Below, piece by piece: positions 1 to 7,811 of a stretch of 64,000 bases of DNA. The notes beneath the pieces were generated by a model that worked only from the letters and a program-made list of their open reading frames with translations, was not told the DNA's origin and made no database searches. The DNA comes from an uncultured Bacillota bacterium (GTDB taxonomy: Bacteria > Bacillota > Clostridia > Lachnospirales > CAG-274). Location of the stretch: the NCBI GenBank assembly GCA_958426775.1, contig CATZZP010000003.1:62001-126000 (forward strand), in the 5' to 3' direction. Position 1 is the first letter of the stretch, and every line of letters begins with the position of its first letter. Made by a program: the position numbers and the translations under genes.

Positions 1-589
1 CATACCAGGCATAGGGTATTATACCCCCCTGATGATATGTGAAGGCATGGGCCAGCTCATGAGGTACAACCCAGCTGGGCTCGTCAACACGCATGGCACC
101 CGGTGCTAAGAATAAATAAGCAAAGGAGTCAGCGTCGGTTGACATATATGCCCAGTCGTCATCAAAGCTTGATAAGCCTGTGTTTGAAATGTAGATGTTT
201 GTTTTGTACTTACCTGTAATTGATGAATTTTGGGAAATACCAATATCTTTCATTCCTAAATCCTCCATATAGAAGGTACGTATGTTTTCAAGATTAATAA
301 GATTACCCCTTATAAGCTCATCGTTTACAAGACCCGTAGAGTCGCTGTTGCCCCATATAATCTGGAAATGCTCTGAGGCGGCACGGTTTACACTGCTGTC
401 TGTAAGAGAGTAAATAGCATCTCTTACCTTGTAGGTATCGTTTGCAGTTAATTGTTCAATGGTTTGGGATGAGCCTACAGTGGTAACGGTGTTTACACTT
501 ATCTGCACGGCACCGTAAACAGATAAGGGGTTAAGGCTTATTACAGCACAAAGCAGGGCAGAAACTGCCCTTGAAATAATTTTTTTCAT
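1..589 (-). CDS. Secreted putative zinc metallopeptidase, N-terminal part (runs off the left edge)
   Basis: The reading frame opens at an ATG at 589 and stays open for 196 codons to the window edge. The N-terminus (MKKIISRAVSALLCAVISLN, then a hydrophobic stretch ending near YGA) is a signal peptide, so the product is exported. Close to the visible end lies VPHELAHAF, a HExxH zinc-binding motif (HELAH, residues about 177-181). The preceding text (DDWAYMSTDADSFAYLF) resembles the dockerin-associated DUF6055-type secreted proteins of Clostridia; that family match is from memory, not a search. The C-terminus, where a dockerin or cell-wall module could sit, is missing. It is divergent from the pectinase gene and has its own promoter. 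Peptidase activity is inferred only from the motif. Confidence 0.7.
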   Translation of the reverse strand, partial: MKKIISRAVSALLCAVISLNPLSVYGAVQISVNTVTTVGSSQTIEQLTANDTYKVRDAIYSLTDSSVNRAASEHFQIIWGNSDSTGLVNDELIRGNLINLENIRTFYMEDLGMKDIGISQNSSITGKYKTNIYISNTGLSSFDDDWAYMSTDADSFAYLFLAPGAMRVDEPSWVVPHELAHAFTYHQGGIIPYAWY

Positions 590-627
590 TTTCTGATCCC
601 CCTATGGATATATTTAATACAATTTTT

Positions 628-656
628 ATTGTAGCACGCAGATAAAATGTATACAA
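628..656 (-). promoter_or_regulatory. Sigma-A-type promoter of the secreted metallopeptidase gene
   Basis: On the minus strand TTGTAT and TACAAT stand 17 bases apart, about 40 bases before the ATG at 589. The -10 box forms one arm of a perfect inverted repeat, TACAAT-TTTT-ATTGTA at 618-633, which could be a regulator site. Confidence 0.6.
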
Positions 657-878
657 GCTGATTAACTATAAAAAAATACACAAAAAATTAATTTGTAAAT
701 AATTACAATGATTTGCTTGTATAAGCAGTTGTTTGTAAGTTTGAAAATGTAGTTTTTTTTGGATAAGTTGCATATACAGGCAATGTGAAATTTTTAACTA
801 AAAACAGAAAATTTTCAAGGCTTTTTTTGAGAGAATGTTTAAAAAAATGTGCCTTTCGGCACAATTAAAGTTAATGCT

Positions 879-907
879 TTGAATATTCAGATTACAATTA
901 TTATACT
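879..907 (+). promoter_or_regulatory. Sigma-A-type promoter of the pectinase gene
   Basis: TTGAAT and TATACT with a 17-base spacer. The -10 box ends about 35 bases before the chosen ATG at 942, giving a short leader. It lies inside the longer open reading frame that begins at 849, which argues against that earlier start. Confidence 0.6.
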
Positions 908-941
908 CGAATTACAAAAATTAAATGAAAGGGGAATAAAA

Positions 942-3900
942 ATGAAAAAGCTATTCAGGAAAATCGTAAGTGTTGTGTTAGCATCTGTAATGGTTTTAGG
1001 CGGTGTGCCGGGAGTTGATATTAAAGCAGGTTTACCTGTAAAGATTGTATCTGCGGCACAGGAAACGGTACAGATAACGGAAAGTGCAGGCTGGCATGAA
1101 AGTGCTTATATCAAGTGGAGTTCCGTAAGCGGTGCGGAAAGCTACAATGTATATGTATGCCCTGTGGGTGGCAGTTATACAAAGCTTGATAAGGAGCTTA
1201 TAAGAGGTTACGGAGATTACTATACCGCAGATGCTTTGGGCTTGACGGCAGGTAGCTACAAAATGAAGGTTGCACCTGTTATAGGGGGTATTGAACAGGC
1301 AGGAGCAGAAACAGAGGTATTAACAGTTGATAACTATGTAAGAGAGGGCTTTGCCTTTTCAGCTAATTCGCCTTATGGATATACTACAGGCGGTTATAAC
1401 AGGGATGGTAGTATTAATTCTCAGGCGGATATTATATATGTAACAAATGAAAATAAGGATAGTGTTACCGTAAACGGTGACAGCACAAAGGGTGTAGGTC
1501 TTACAGCAATTATGGCATACAGAGAGGCTAATAAAATAACTACACCTATGGTTATACGTTTTTTAGGTAAGGTTGAAATGCCTTCGGGAGTTACTAACTA
1601 TATGCTGGGTATCAGAAATACTCAAAATATGACAATAGAGGGCGTAGGTGACGATGCTACTGTTCACGGCTGGGGTCTTACCATGAAAAGAGCCTGCAAT
1701 ATTGAAGTACGTAATCTTGGTATAATGTGGTACGGCGGAGTAGGCGGTGACGGTGACAGCCTATCTCTTGATACAGAAAACAAGAATGTATGGATGCACA
1801 ATATAGACTTTTTCTACGGGGCACTGGGCGGGGATTCCGACCAGGCTAAGGGCGACAGATCTATTGATTTAAAGTCTAAGTCGGATTATATAACAGCATC
1901 CTATAATCATTTCTGGGATTCGGGCAAGGCTTGTGTTGCAGGCGGTGTTTGGGAGTCTAAAAATCCTGATGATCCTGAAGCAAAAATATGCGTGACATTT
2001 CATCATAACTGGTTTGACCACTCTGATTCAAGACATCCTCGTTGTGTTGCAGGCAGTGTGCATGTGTATAACAACTATTATGACGGTTGTGCAAAGTATG
2101 GAATAGGTGCAGCGGTACAGTCTTCGGTATTTGCAGAGAATAACTATTTCCGCAATGTTAAGCGACCTATGATTATTGCTACACAGGGCAGTGATGTTTA
2201 TCAAAGTGACGGTACCTATGCTTCAAAGGGTACGCTTTCGGGTCAGACCGGCGGTATGATTAAGTCCTACGGTAATGTTATTATTACACCAAGCCGTTTT
2301 GTTGACCAGAATACAACACCTGATGAAGGACAGATTGATGCTTATACCGTGACCTCAAGAGATGAAACGGTACCAAGTACGGTTATGGCTGTGAGTGGGG
2401 GTCATACCTACAATAATTTTGATACGGCAGCAGATTTTTACAGTTATACACCTCACACAGCACAGGAAGTACCTGCAATTGTTACAGCACAGGCAGGCAG
2501 ACGTGGCGGCGGTGATTTTAAATGGACATTTACAGAGGCTGATGATGCAAACAGCGATGTTGATACAGCTTTACAAACTGCCATAACAAGCTATACCTCT
2601 AGGCTTGTTGAAACAAACGTTGAGGTTGGGGAAGCTGTAACGGAAACAACTACTCAAAGTGAAGAGGTAACAGAAACTACTACAAGCGGTAGTGTATCAG
2701 AGAATACAACAGCTGAAAATACAGAAAGTACAACCTTAGCACCTGTAGCCTCTGATGTATGGACAGCAGATATGGATATACCGAGTTGGCTTAAGCTAAC
2801 AGATTATACCATAGGCGGCAACAGTTCTTCTCATACAGTGTTCACAGATGTTGATACAGATATTTCGGGCTTGTTTAACAGATATTCGGGTACAAATATT
2901 TCTACAATAGAAATAGCTCTTAGCTCTGCTGCAACAGTAACTCTTTATGTTGCGGGTAATGACAATGGTGCAGGCAAGGGCAGTCTTACTGCAAGCGGTG
3001 CGGGTACAGGTACCTATAGTCTGCCGGGCAGAAAGGACAGTGCCGCAACACCTTTTACGGTTGAAACAACACAGGCAGGCACACTTACAGTTACAACCTC
3101 CTACAAAACCTTGCTTTACAAAATAACAGTGGCAACGGAAGGCGGCAATACACCTGTTGAACCTGAGGAAAAGTATAATGTAACTCTTAACTTTACTAAT
3201 ACCACACCTACTGCAACTACAATTACAATAGGTGAGGAAACTATAGATATAACACCAAACGGACAGGTAAGCAAAACCCTTTCTCTTGCAAAGGGTACTT
3301 ATACATTAGTATCCTCCGACAAAACCCTTGCAATGACACCGTCAACCATTACTGTCAACGGAGAAATGAGTGCTGATATTACTATTGATAAGGTTGCCCA
3401 AAATGTAATAGTAAACTCGGCTGACGGTGTCTTTATAGGGGGATATGCAACAATTACAGATGCTCTTAATGCAGAAACTACGGTCGACGGATGTAAGATT
3501 TACATTACACCGGGTAAGTATAACGAGGGCTTTGATGTGGCTAAGTCAGTTACTTTAGAAAAAATGCCCGATACCGAGGGCGAGGTTATAGTGTACGGTG
3601 CAGGCGGTGAATACGGCGGAAGCATGGACGGGGTTGTAAGAGTATCGGCAAGCAATGTTACTGTAAAAAATATAACCTTCCTTAACAATATTAATGCTTC
3701 TTATGCAGGTGTTGAGGCAACAAGCACAGGCGGTACTGCTGCGGCGGCTATTATTTCAGACGGTGATAACAGTGTTTTTGAGGGCTGTAAATTTATAAGC
3801 GTACAGGATACGGTTAATATTTATCATTACTCAAGCGGTAAACCTTTGTTAAAGCAAACCTTTAATAACTGTGTATTCTACGGAGCGACAGATTTTATAT

Positions 3901-4721
3901 GCGGTTCAAGCATAGTTGATTACAATAACTGTGAGTTTAGAATATTTACCGGTACTCTTACAGAAAAGGCAGATTGTTATATATTTGCACCAAGCCAAAT
4001 GGCACAGTGGACAGTAAACGGCGGTAAGGTAACTTTTGATGAACAGAATGTTGTACAGAACTTCTACTATGCAAGACCTTGGGAGGATAGAAGCGACAAT
4101 TCTCAAACCCTTAATATCTATGGTATGGAGCATAATGTAAAGCTTGGTACAAAAGGACTTATGGGCTTTGGCGGACCTACAGGCGGCGGTCGTTCTCATT
4201 CTGTAAATGATTTTTCCTTTAATGTATACGCAGGTGCAGATAACACAAGTGAGCTTATAGCAACCTCTAATGTAACTGCTATTGACCTTTTTGAAATGAA
4301 TGAGGCTACTCCTGTAATTGAGTTTGAAACAGCTAATAATGCTCTTATTGTAGGCGATTTTGGTAAGGGTATGGGTAGCAGGTTTATAGAAAATGTTTTG
4401 CAGGATATAACAGAGGTTGGTTTTGTAAGTGAAGCTAATGCGTCAGCAGAAAAAATTACAGATACAAACACAATAAAGACCACTATTCTGTATGAAACCA
4501 TCACTACAAAAAGCGGAAGTGCAAATGCACTTAAAGCTGTACCTCAGGCACAGGAGGGGGTTTATTTTGGTACAGGTATTCTGGAGGATATAGCAAATAG
4601 TGGCAGTGTAACAGTAGTACCTTATATTAAGTTTGATGCAGTACACAATAGTGATACTATTGATATTAACCCTATTTATAAGTTTGGTACACCTGTAACT
4701 ATTACACTTACAGCTAAATAA
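942..4721 (+). CDS. Secreted bifunctional pectate lyase (PL1) - pectin methylesterase (CE8)
   Basis: A 1259-residue exported enzyme that should both demethylate pectin and cleave the polygalacturonate by beta-elimination. The ATG at 942 is preferred because AAAGGGG precedes it and a signal peptide (MKKLFRKIVSVVLASVMVLG) follows; the frame is open back to 849 without a ribosome site. Order of modules: signal peptide; fibronectin-III-like domain (about 40-135); PL1 right-handed beta-helix with WMHNIDFF, YITASYNHFWDSGKA and HHNWFDHSDSRHPR (about 280-370, the Arg region of the PL1 active site); Thr/Glu-rich linker (about 565-600); two beta-sandwich-like modules (about 600-820); CE8 domain with VQDTV (about 953), DFICG (about 983) and ARPWED (about 1043), matching the QDT, DFIFG and RPW signatures; an uncharacterised C-terminal module. 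No dockerin or anchor is visible. DFICG has Cys where Phe is usual. Confidence 0.93.
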   Translation: MKKLFRKIVSVVLASVMVLGGVPGVDIKAGLPVKIVSAAQETVQITESAGWHESAYIKWSSVSGAESYNVYVCPVGGSYTKLDKELIRGYGDYYTADALGLTAGSYKMKVAPVIGGIEQAGAETEVLTVDNYVREGFAFSANSPYGYTTGGYNRDGSINSQADIIYVTNENKDSVTVNGDSTKGVGLTAIMAYREANKITTPMVIRFLGKVEMPSGVTNYMLGIRNTQNMTIEGVGDDATVHGWGLTMKRACNIEVRNLGIMWYGGVGGDGDSLSLDTENKNVWMHNIDFFYGALGGDSDQAKGDRSIDLKSKSDYITASYNHFWDSGKACVAGGVWESKNPDDPEAKICVTFHHNWFDHSDSRHPRCVAGSVHVYNNYYDGCAKYGIGAAVQSSVFAENNYFRNVKRPMIIATQGSDVYQSDGTYASKGTLSGQTGGMIKSYGNVIITPSRFVDQNTTPDEGQIDAYTVTSRDETVPSTVMAVSGGHTYNNFDTAADFYSYTPHTAQEVPAIVTAQAGRRGGGDFKWTFTEADDANSDVDTALQTAITSYTSRLVETNVEVGEAVTETTTQSEEVTETTTSGSVSENTTAENTESTTLAPVASDVWTADMDIPSWLKLTDYTIGGNSSSHTVFTDVDTDISGLFNRYSGTNISTIEIALSSAATVTLYVAGNDNGAGKGSLTASGAGTGTYSLPGRKDSAATPFTVETTQAGTLTVTTSYKTLLYKITVATEGGNTPVEPEEKYNVTLNFTNTTPTATTITIGEETIDITPNGQVSKTLSLAKGTYTLVSSDKTLAMTPSTITVNGEMSADITIDKVAQNVIVNSADGVFIGGYATITDALNAETTVDGCKIYITPGKYNEGFDVAKSVTLEKMPDTEGEVIVYGAGGEYGGSMDGVVRVSASNVTVKNITFLNNINASYAGVEATSTGGTAAAAIISDGDNSVFEGCKFISVQDTVNIYHYSSGKPLLKQTFNNCVFYGATDFICGSSIVDYNNCEFRIFTGTLTEKADCYIFAPSQMAQWTVNGGKVTFDEQNVVQNFYYARPWEDRSDNSQTLNIYGMEHNVKLGTKGLMGFGGPTGGGRSHSVNDFSFNVYAGADNTSELIATSNVTAIDLFEMNEATPVIEFETANNALIVGDFGKGMGSRFIENVLQDITEVGFVSEANASAEKITDTNTIKTTILYETITTKSGSANALKAVPQAQEGVYFGTGILEDIANSGSVTVVPYIKFDAVHNSDTIDINPIYKFGTPVTITLTAK

Positions 4722-4735
4722 GAGGAGGGTTTATA

Positions 4736-4888
4736 ATGAAAAAAACTTATTCTGCTCCCGATGTGGAAATATGTGTTTTTGATAACGGAGATAATACAAA
4801 TACTCAGATATTAAAAAGCGGTGGCTTTGGAGCTGATAGAGCAAGCGGTGTGGGAAGTAATACATATACAAATGTGTTTGATTATTAA
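4736..4888 (+). CDS. Small 50-residue protein of unknown function
   Basis: ATG follows GAGGAGGG with 7-base spacing, 14 bases after the pectinase stop, so it is probably cotranscribed and translated. The product starts MKKTYSAPDVEICVFDNG and ends in a Gly/Ser/Asn-rich stretch with a final Tyr. It has no signal peptide and one Cys. The opening pattern MKK.Y..P.vE...F is one I associate with many short, unassigned ORFs in gut Clostridia, sometimes in several copies per genome. A terminator follows directly. Function unknown; a secreted or modified peptide precursor is possible but nothing nearby supports it. Confidence 0.6.
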   Translation: MKKTYSAPDVEICVFDNGDNTNTQILKSGGFGADRASGVGSNTYTNVFDY

Positions 4889-4895
4889 AAAGATA

Positions 4896-4928
4896 AAGGA
4901 CTGTTCCTATGGGAACGGTCCTTTTTTA
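4896..4928 (+). terminator. Rho-independent terminator after the pectinase operon
   Basis: A 12-bp stem (AAGGACTGTTCC pairing with GGAACGGTCCTT, one G-T pair) with a 4-base loop, followed by six T. Confidence 0.85.
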
Positions 4929-4939
4929 TAAAGTTTTAC

Positions 4940-4968
4940 TTGCAATATACCCCTAGGGGGTATATAAT
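4940..4968 (+). promoter_or_regulatory. Promoter of csoR-copA
   Basis: TTGCAA and TATAAT with a 17-base spacer. The CsoR-type palindrome occupies the spacer, so repressor binding would block RNA polymerase. Confidence 0.75.
4945..4965. promoter_or_regulatory. Probable CsoR operator
   Basis: Inverted repeat ATATACCCC-TAG-GGGGTATAT with perfect 9-base arms. This matches the TACCCC/GGGGTA operator type known for copper-sensing CsoR repressors, and it lies directly upstream of a csoR gene, implying autorepression relieved by Cu(I). Confidence 0.8.
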
Positions 4969-4989
4969 GTTTTTGAGGAGGTGATTGTT

Positions 4990-5292
4990 TTGAATGATAA
5001 AATTTGTTGCACAGGCAAAACTAAGCATAGGCAAACAACAGAATATAAGGATTTAATAAACAGACTTAACCGTATTGAGGGTCAGATAAGAGGTATTAAA
5101 AATATGGTGGAAAATGATGTCTACTGTACGGATATTATTATACAGGTGGCGGCGGCAAATGCGGCACTTAACAGCTTTAACAAGGTGCTTCTGGCAAACC
5201 ATATTAAAACCTGTGTAGCTGATGATATACGTGCAGGTGGAGAGGAAACGGTTGATGAGCTTGTAAAGCTTTTACAAAAGCTTATGAAATAA
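4990..5292 (+). CDS. csoR: Copper-sensing transcriptional repressor CsoR
   Basis: A 100-residue all-helical repressor of the CsoR/RcnR family. The predicted Cu(I) ligands are present in the usual order: Cys in VYCTD, then His and Cys in NHIKTC (Cys-His-Cys). The family signature RLNRIEGQIRGIKNMVE is clear. The TTG at 4990 is chosen over the GTG at 4981 because GAGGAGG ends 8 bases before it, whereas it overlaps the GTG. It is followed after 11 bases by copA and preceded by an operator-like palindrome inside the promoter, so it very likely represses its own operon until copper rises. Confidence 0.92.
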   Translation: MNDKICCTGKTKHRQTTEYKDLINRLNRIEGQIRGIKNMVENDVYCTDIIIQVAAANAALNSFNKVLLANHIKTCVADDIRAGGEETVDELVKLLQKLMK

Positions 5293-5303
5293 GGAGGGCA
5301 GAT

Positions 5304-7781
5304 ATGAAGCAGTATAATATAACGGGTATGAACTGTGCCGCCTGCAGTGCAAGGGTGGAAAAGGCTGTATCCAAGGTAGAGGGAGTTAAATCCTGCTCGG
5401 TGAGCCTTTTAACCAACTCTATGTCCGTAGAGGGTGAGGCAAGCCCTGAGAATATAATTAAGGCAGTGGAAAATGCAGGCTACGGTGCAAGTGAAAAGGG
5501 TGCAAAAGCAGATACTTCAAATAAGGACAGTCTTGCAGATACCCTAACCCCCGCTTTAGTAAAGCGATTGATATATTCAGCAGGGTTTCTTATTGTGCTT
5601 ATGTATTTTTCAATGGGGCATATGATGTGGAACCTTCCTGTACCTGAATTTTTTGAAAGTCCCCAGAGAAACGCACTATTACAGCTGATTATAACAGCTG
5701 TAATTATGGTAATTAATCAGCAGTTTTTTATAAGCGGCTTTAAGAGCTTTATTTACAGGTCTCCTAATATGGATACCCTTGTAGCCTTAGGCTCAATGTC
5801 AGCCTTTGTATACAGCACTTGTGTTCTTTTTGTTATGGTTACTGCTGATTATAATACGGCTATGGAGTATATGCAAAACCTGTATTTTGAATCGGCGGCT
5901 ATGATTTTAACCCTTATTACCATAGGTAAAATGCTTGAAGCAAGGGCAAAGGGCAAAACTACGGATGCAATTAAAAGCCTTGTTAATCTTGCCCCCAAAA
6001 CAGCAACTGTAATAAGAGATGATAAAGAGGTTAAAATAAAGGCTGACGAGGTTAAACAGGGGGATATTTTTGTTGTACGCCCCGGTGAGAGCATACCTGT
6101 GGACGGTATAGTAACAGAGGGCGAAAGTGCAGTAAATGAGGCGGCTCTTACAGGTGAGAGCATACCTGTTGACAAAACTGCAGGGGATAGTGTTTCTGCC
6201 GCAACCATAAATCAATCAGGCTTTATTAAGTGTCAGGCTACAAGGGTAGGCGAGGATACTGCCTTATCCCAAATAATAAAGCTTGTAAGTGATGCGGCGG
6301 CAACAAAGGCACCTATAGGCAAGGTTGCGGATAAGGTATCGGGTGTTTTTGTACCTGTTGTAATTTCTCTTGCTCTTATAACTACCCTTGTATGGCTTGC
6401 AATAGGCAAGGATATAGGCACAGCCCTTTCCTTTGGCATATCCGTACTTGTAATAAGCTGTCCCTGTGCTTTGGGACTTGCAACTCCTGTTGCCGTTATG
6501 GTAGGAAGCGGAGTGGGTGCTAAAAACGGTATTATGTTTAAAACTGCCTCTGCCTTAGAGGAAACAGGCAGAATTACCTGCGTTGTGCTGGATAAGACAG
6601 GCACCGTAACCAAAGGTCAGCCTAAGGTTACGGATATAATCCCTGCAGAGGGTGAAAAGGAGGAGCTTATAAAAACGGCCCTTTCCCTAGAGTGTAAAAG
6701 TGAGCATCCTCTTGCAAGGGCAATAGTGGCTTACGGAGAGGAAAACTCTGTTACCTATACAAAGGCGGATAATTTTAAGGCATTACCCGGTAACGGCTTA
6801 CAGGGGGAATATAAGGGTTCTGTACTTACGGGCGGCAGTATGAAATATATTTCCACTGTGACGGAAATACCGAAAAAGCTTGCGGTTAAGGCAGAGGAGC
6901 TTGCAAATCAGGGCAAAACTCCCTTGTTTTTTGCTAAGGACAATAAGCTTACAGGTATTATTGCCGTTGCCGATGTTATTAAGGAGGACAGCCCACAGGC
7001 AGTTAAGGAATTGCAGAATATGGGTATTGAGGTTATTATGCTTACGGGAGATAACGAAAAAACCGCAAATGCCATAGGCAGACAAGTGGGTGTAGATAAG
7101 GTTATTTCAGGGATACTGCCTCAAGGCAAGGAAAGGATAGTACGCGAGCTTACGCAAACAAAAAAGGTAGCTATGGTAGGCGACGGTATAAACGATACAC
7201 CTGCTCTTACAGCTGCCAATATAGGTATAGCTATAGGCTCGGGAACTGATGTTGCCATAGATGCGGCAGAGGTGGTGCTTATGAAAAACAGCTTAAGAGA
7301 TGTGCCGGGAGCTATAAGACTAAGCCGAAAGACCCTTAAAAACATACATGAAAACCTGTTCTGGGCATTTATATACAATATAATAGGTATTCCTCTTGCG
7401 GCAGGCGTGTGGGTACCGATTTTCGGCTGGCAGTTAAACCCTATGTTCGGTGCGGCGGCAATGAGTCTGTCAAGCTTTTGCGTTGTAACAAACGCACTAA
7501 GGCTTAATCTTTATAATATATATGATACAAAAAGGGATAAACCCCATAAAATAAAAAAGGAGAAAAAAGTTATGAAAAAAACAATGAAAATTGAAGGCAT
7601 GATGTGTTCTCACTGCGAGGCAAGAGTTAAAAAGTGCTTAGAGGGCATTGAGGGAGTAGTCGGAGCTACCGTAAGCCATGAGGCGGGTACGGCAATTGTG
7701 GAGTTAAGCAAGGATATATCGGCTGATACCCTTAAAAATGCAGTTGAAGCACAGGATTATAAGGTAATTTCAATAGAGTAA
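5304..7781 (+). CDS. copA: Copper-exporting P1B-type ATPase with a CopZ-like domain fused to its C-terminus
   Basis: An 825-residue membrane pump exporting Cu(I). It shows an N-terminal heavy-metal domain (GMNCAAC, residues 8-14), about eight membrane segments, the metal-channel motif CPC at 386-388, the phosphorylation site DKTGT at 430, and the hinge motifs MLTGDN and VGDGINDTPAL. Most CopA proteins end after the last membrane pair. Here a lysine-rich linker (about 740-756) joins a complete second heavy-metal domain with MMCSHCEARVKKC. An AAAAAGGAG sequence and an in-frame ATG sit exactly in that linker, so a free copper chaperone may also be made (separate entry). Cotranscribed with csoR. 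Confidence 0.95.
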   Translation: MKQYNITGMNCAACSARVEKAVSKVEGVKSCSVSLLTNSMSVEGEASPENIIKAVENAGYGASEKGAKADTSNKDSLADTLTPALVKRLIYSAGFLIVLMYFSMGHMMWNLPVPEFFESPQRNALLQLIITAVIMVINQQFFISGFKSFIYRSPNMDTLVALGSMSAFVYSTCVLFVMVTADYNTAMEYMQNLYFESAAMILTLITIGKMLEARAKGKTTDAIKSLVNLAPKTATVIRDDKEVKIKADEVKQGDIFVVRPGESIPVDGIVTEGESAVNEAALTGESIPVDKTAGDSVSAATINQSGFIKCQATRVGEDTALSQIIKLVSDAAATKAPIGKVADKVSGVFVPVVISLALITTLVWLAIGKDIGTALSFGISVLVISCPCALGLATPVAVMVGSGVGAKNGIMFKTASALEETGRITCVVLDKTGTVTKGQPKVTDIIPAEGEKEELIKTALSLECKSEHPLARAIVAYGEENSVTYTKADNFKALPGNGLQGEYKGSVLTGGSMKYISTVTEIPKKLAVKAEELANQGKTPLFFAKDNKLTGIIAVADVIKEDSPQAVKELQNMGIEVIMLTGDNEKTANAIGRQVGVDKVISGILPQGKERIVRELTQTKKVAMVGDGINDTPALTAANIGIAIGSGTDVAIDAAEVVLMKNSLRDVPGAIRLSRKTLKNIHENLFWAFIYNIIGIPLAAGVWVPIFGWQLNPMFGAAAMSLSSFCVVTNALRLNLYNIYDTKRDKPHKIKKEKKVMKKTMKIEGMMCSHCEARVKKCLEGIEGVVGATVSHEAGTAIVELSKDISADTLKNAVEAQDYKVISIE
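7572..7781 (+). CDS. Possible separately translated CopZ-like copper chaperone nested in copA
   Basis: In-frame ATG at copA codon 757, preceded by AAAAAGGAG with about 9-base spacing. Initiation here would give a free 69-residue heavy-metal-associated protein, MKKTMKIEGMMCSHCEARVK onward, of the size and start of stand-alone CopZ. The ribosome-site-like sequence encodes Lys/Glu linker residues, so it could also be a relic of an ancestral copA-copZ gene pair joined by loss of a stop codon. Production of the short form is an inference. Confidence 0.4.
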   Translation: MKKTMKIEGMMCSHCEARVKKCLEGIEGVVGATVSHEAGTAIVELSKDISADTLKNAVEAQDYKVISIE

Positions 7782-7786
7782 AAGAA

Positions 7787-7811
7787 AAAGGGAGTGCAGT
7801 GCATTCCCTTT
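7787..7811. terminator. Bidirectional terminator between copA and the ThiF-like gene
   Basis: AAAGGGAGTGC and GCATTCCCTTT pair with one wobble around a 3-base loop. The stop codon of the minus-strand gene (7810-7812) overlaps its edge. T/A tracts on either side are short, so strength is uncertain. Confidence 0.6.

Larger units (their letters stand above)
590..941. other. Divergent intergenic region (352 bp) between two secreted-protein genes
   Basis: No gene is visible. The region holds the two divergent promoters listed separately, two A/T-rich palindromes (TACAAT-TTTT-ATTGTA at 618-633 and TTGTAA-ATAA-TTACAA at 693-708) and a hairpin TGTGCC-TTTC-GGCACA near 848-863 that lies upstream of the pectinase promoter. 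The paired palindromes might serve shared control of the two genes. Nothing resembling a known riboswitch was seen. Confidence 0.5.

Noticed and set aside
849..941. Upstream extension of the pectinase reading frame
   Set aside because: It covers the promoter and lacks a ribosome site; the signal peptide begins at the ATG at 942.
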